Origin: Corbicula japonica
Lineage: Eukaryota; Mollusca; Bivalvia; Venerida; Cyrenidae
Direction of reading: 5' to 3'
DNA: 64,000 nucleotides
Assembly (NCBI GenBank): GCA_038501625.1
Contig: JAZAYU010000005.1
Span: 10,751,484 to 10,815,483 of the forward strand
In this document: positions 60,989 to 64,000 of the stretch, piece after piece
Layout of the letters: the number at the start of each line of letters is the position of its first letter
Numbering within the stretch: position 1 is the stretch's first letter
Notes under the pieces: generated by a model
Told to the model about the DNA's origin: nothing
The model's input: only the letters and a program-made list of their open reading frames with translations
The model's database searches: none
Program-made: the position numbers and the translations under genes

Positions 60989-61289
60989 CTGAAAAAAAAT
61001 TCAGCAGGAGTTTTAATAGCTCTTCCATGTGGGATTTCTTATCAAACAATAGAAACTCTGTAGACAGAGAACAAACCAAACTTTCCATTTTAAATTTTAT
61101 GTATTATTTATACTGCATGCAATAAATTACAGTAATTTACAATGTACACAAAAATACAACCATTTTAACCAGTGACTGTCACTGCTTGTGTACCTTTATG
61201 GTTGTGTTCTGAAAATAGATATAAGTTCATTTAACAATACATTAACTTTCCTCCATAGTATTAACCATTTCCTCTGTAATACCCTTTCC

Positions 61290-61490
61290 TCCATTGTATA
61301 AAGCCTTTCCTCCATATATACACCTTTACAGTGTGGGCAAACAGTGTAGATCCAGATCAGCCAACATATCAGTGCTCTGACCAGAATCTGCACTGTGAGT
61401 TTTTTTTATTTATTAGGTTATTTCAGACCTCGAAGTGAAAAGTGCAGACCCTGATCAGACAGCATGGGTGTAACTATGGAGTAAAGGTTA
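61290..61490. mobile_element. GATCC-motif MITE, copy 13
   Basis: Contains CCATATATACACCTTTACAG, GTAGATCCAGATCAGCCAAC and CAGACCCTGATCAGACAGC, ending near TATGGAGTAAAGG. The left flank repeats CCTTTCCTCCAT-type units three times. Confidence 0.78.
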
Positions 61491-62214
61491 CGTTGTATGT
61501 TTAATATAACAAATGTACCTCTAACACAGAAACTTTATTGAGAATTTTCAAGAACCATTATGGATTGTTTTTTATTTCAACAGTTTTCATTTTTAGTATC
61601 AGTTATTATGTGTCCCATGATTCTGACCAAAAACATACAACGAACTGCAAAATTAACCCTAGTAACTGACAATTCTGTACATGTGAAATTGAGGCAGAAT
61701 GAAACAATGTTATCTAGCTGAGTAAAAACACAGATGTTCTGCCCACACTCTCCCCAAACGTGGCAGCAATCATACAAACTCTGATTTAAGGTAAAAATAT
61801 ATATTTCTTTTGAGCTAGCAAGGCAAGATGGCAAATGTCTACATTATAAACAAATCAGAATTCTTGTACGAAGAAGGAAATTTGTAGTACTTGAAATCGA
61901 CTTTAATAGGTCATAAATTAATATGAACAGGTAAGAGTTGTACATGTATCAGCCAATACCTCCATAATGAATACCTTGAGTATGCGACTTCAAGGTTACA
62001 ATATTTTCCTTAATATTAAATTTTGGAGTACTTAGTTTTTATCTTTTGGTGTTGAGAAATCCTCTAATGTTTTATCATTTTTTTATCATCCTAAGTAGTT
62101 GTACAAGGCCTGAAGGAAAGTATCCCTTGTATATTTTATGATGGATGCATCATTTTGCTATATGCTTAAACGTGTCCACATTTGAAGCTGAAAGGATGCA
62201 ACCTATTACAATTA
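61491..62214. other. Non-coding, no gene seen
   Basis: No exon or ordered repeat is visible. An open frame on the minus strand at 61,577-61,834 lacks resemblance to any family. Confidence 0.45.
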
Positions 62215-62594
62215 AGTTAATGGGATAAGGCTTATATCTCATTTGCGACAAGGGTAGATCCAGATCAGCAAACATATCCGTACTTTCTGATCCGGATCTA
62301 CAATGGTCGCATCTTGGTTAAAAATACCATAACAAATCTAAAAGTGAACAGTGCAGATCCTGATCAGACACCACAGATGTGACAACAGGCCTGAAGGTTA
62401 TAAAGCTTAGATTGGAAACCAGTCTCAAATCTCAAGCATCTGATTGGCTGAAATGGCGACTGGTCGCCATTTCAGCCAATCAGATGCTTGAGATTTGAGA
62501 CTGGTTTCCATGCTCAGTTTTATAACCTTGGGCACTGATATGGATCTACACTGTGCATCATGGAGTAAAGATGTATCAATAAAGTAAAGGGTTA
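62215..62594. mobile_element. GATCC-motif MITE, copy 14, interrupted by a second MITE
   Basis: Left part 62,215-62,393 (GTAGATCCAGATCAGCAAAC, CAGATCCTGATCAGACACC) and right part 62,531-62,594 (GATATGGATCTACACTG ... GTAAAGGGTTAA) form one element once the palindromic MITE at 62,394-62,530 is removed. Confidence 0.8.
62394..62530. mobile_element. Palindromic MITE (AAGGTTATAA family), nested in a GATCC MITE
   Basis: Arms are almost perfect inverted copies with centre GGCGACTGGTCGCC. High arm identity fits a young insertion, later than its host element. Confidence 0.92.
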
Positions 62595-62789
62595 AGAATT
62601 TAGGCTAGTATTTATTTGTATTCTGATAAAACTCTCACAAGAAAACAAGAATGGACTGATATGTTTTGTTTCTGTCCATTGCATCTGGTCCCACAGATTC
62701 AGTCAGAATGATTGTTTGTGGGTCAAAATGAATGAATTTGACAAAAATGCATGGTTTGATGTCAATCATTATATCCAAGGTTTTGAATT

Positions 62790-63066
62790 ATATCCCATTT
62801 GCAAACAGTGTTGAACACGCTAGCCTGATTAGGATCTATACTGTCCGCTTTTGAGTAGTTTTGAATAAAGAAGTGAACAGTGCCCAAGGTTATAAAACTG
62901 AGCATGGAAACCAGTCTCAAATCTCAAGCATCTGATTGGCTGAAATGGCGACCAGTCGCCATTTCAGCCAATCAGATGCTTGAGATTTGACACTGGTTTC
63001 CTATCTCAGTTTTATAACCTTGGGACCAGTGCTCCAGTCTGCACAGATGATGGAGAAAAGGGTTAA
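62790..63066. mobile_element. GATCC-motif MITE, copy 15, interrupted by a second MITE
   Basis: Left part to 62,882 (TTAGGATCTATACTGTCC, AAGTGAACAGTGC) and right part from 63,024 (CCAGTCTGCACAGATGATGG, GAAAAGGGTTAA) flank a palindromic MITE. More degraded than copy 14. Confidence 0.7.
62883..63023. mobile_element. Palindromic MITE (AAGGTTATAA family), second nested case
   Basis: Starts CCCAAGGTTATAAAACTG and ends TTTATAACCTTGGGA, with centre GGCGACCAGTCGCC. Arms nearly perfect. Confidence 0.92.
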
Positions 63067-63657
63067 GGGTGTTGCCGAAGAGAAACTGAAAATATAACAA
63101 AATTTAAAAATATCTTGCAATTGACTTGATGTCTATTACAGCTCCAACTTTCTCATACACTCGATGTACAATGTAGATTAATTTTCTATTGCAAAGATGC
63201 TGACATACAGGGGTGTAGCTAGCTGTCTATTCAAGTGGATTTATAATTTTGCCTGGGCATTCCCCTGACCGAAAATTCTGAAAAAAAATGAGCAAATGTG
63301 GTGCTTTCAAGCGTTCTGTAGATAAACATATAGATCCAGCCACCCACATGTGTATAGGCAGCTATGTGCCTGACATATTTTTGTTGCTTAGGCCTTAAAT
63401 ACCTGTATTTTATTTATTTTTCCATTTATTTTCCATCCTGAAAACAATTTCATCACATACTTTTTTCATCCTGCATATTTATCATGATAATACATGAAGA
63501 TATTTCTCTTTTTTTCTCTGCTAAAAATCTGTCCTGAGTAAAAATATCATTTAGATCTATCTCAAGAAATATATTATTCATGTAAAGATTTTTTTCTATC
63601 TTGGTTCCCATTGTGGTTTGTCTGTCAGACAATGTGTACTTTGTCCTGTTCATATAG
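63067..63657. other. Probable 3' UTR of the minus-strand gene
   Basis: Directly downstream of the stop codon at 63,658 on the minus strand. Non-coding and AT-rich. Several TTTATT (minus-strand AATAAA) occur near 63,410-63,480. Confidence 0.4.
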
Positions 63658-63794
63658 CTAGTCCGCCTTCACCTTTGTATGCACGAGTTTGGGCTGGTCA
63701 ACAAATTCCGAGCCAAATCTGTACATGACAGCCAATGACATGAAACTGGCCATTCCCCAGAAGAAAACATACATCAGTTGTTCGCTCACATGCT
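63658..63794 (-). CDS. Last exon of an unrecognised small membrane protein
   Basis: A minus-strand exon with acceptor CTTTTTTCAG (plus strand CTGAAAAAAG from 63,795) and stop TAG at 63,660-63,658. It encodes 44 full residues after a split codon, beginning HVSEQLMYVFFWGMASFMS and ending with the basic tail VHTKVKAD. One membrane segment is visible at about residues 6-24 of this exon (LMYVFFWGMASFMSLAVMY), followed by a charged 20-residue tail. Earlier exons lie beyond the window on the right. The look is that of a small single-pass organelle or ER membrane protein; I do not recognise the family and assign no function. The clean acceptor, frame and non-biased composition support a real exon. 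Confidence 0.6.
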
Positions 63795-64000
63795 CTGAAA
63801 AAAGTATAAATACAATAATAAGACCGCTATATGAATGACCTTTTTAACATTTTGAACTATTTTCTAACTTGGAATGAAGACCACCACCCCCAATATAATG
63901 GACCATATTTCTTCAACAGTCCCTGAAGTGGTCCTAATACAGAGGTTTCACTCTGTATTATATATTCCTGTTATAATTTACACAGTTCTTTCACAAATGA

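Overview
The window looks like nuclear DNA of a bivalve mollusc. It is AT-rich and intron-rich with short exons and GT-AG introns, and it is packed with short palindromic DNA elements, tRNA-like SINEs and a decayed LINE. The bivalve assignment is an inference from gene and repeat style; I cannot name the species.

Four protein-coding genes are supported by exon-by-exon translation. (1) Plus strand, 5,933-38,697: the last five coding exons of a hexa-EF-hand calcium-binding protein of the calbindin-32/calretinin/secretagogin family; earlier exons lie outside or were not found. (2) Minus strand, 50,419-44,622: a complete penta-EF-hand protein, PDCD6/ALG-2, 191 codons. The exon encoding its fourth EF-hand is present in three intact copies in a row, each 110 nt with the same phases, which is the arrangement of mutually exclusive alternative exons. 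(3) Plus strand, 53,931-57,457: complete TMEM231, a ciliary transition-zone membrane protein, five exons, 312 codons. (4) Minus strand, 63,794-63,658: the last exon of an unrecognised small membrane protein. Genes 1 and 2 converge; genes 2 and 3 diverge from a 3.5 kb spacer. There is no operon-like co-function: both EF-hand proteins are calcium sensors but of different families.

The 25.7 kb second visible intron of gene 1 holds the most striking structure, a foldback-type DNA element at 9,233-21,903. It has two inverted arms made of about 85 and 45 copies of a 65-bp hairpin-forming satellite monomer, identical outer ends, an 8-bp target duplication (AGTATAAG), and a core with five copies of a ~350-bp repeat plus a near-perfect 77-bp-arm hairpin. 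It sits inside the C-terminal end of a dead Tc1-like transposase. No transposase ORF is visible within it.

Further on, a 5'-truncated LINE with reverse-transcriptase FADD and zf-RVT remnants lies just before the last exon of gene 1, flanked by a direct repeat of about 90 bp. From about 40.8 kb to the end, the introns and spacers carry many copies of a ~230-bp GATCC-motif MITE, some with a second palindromic MITE nested inside. Regions without genes are described individually in the feature list.
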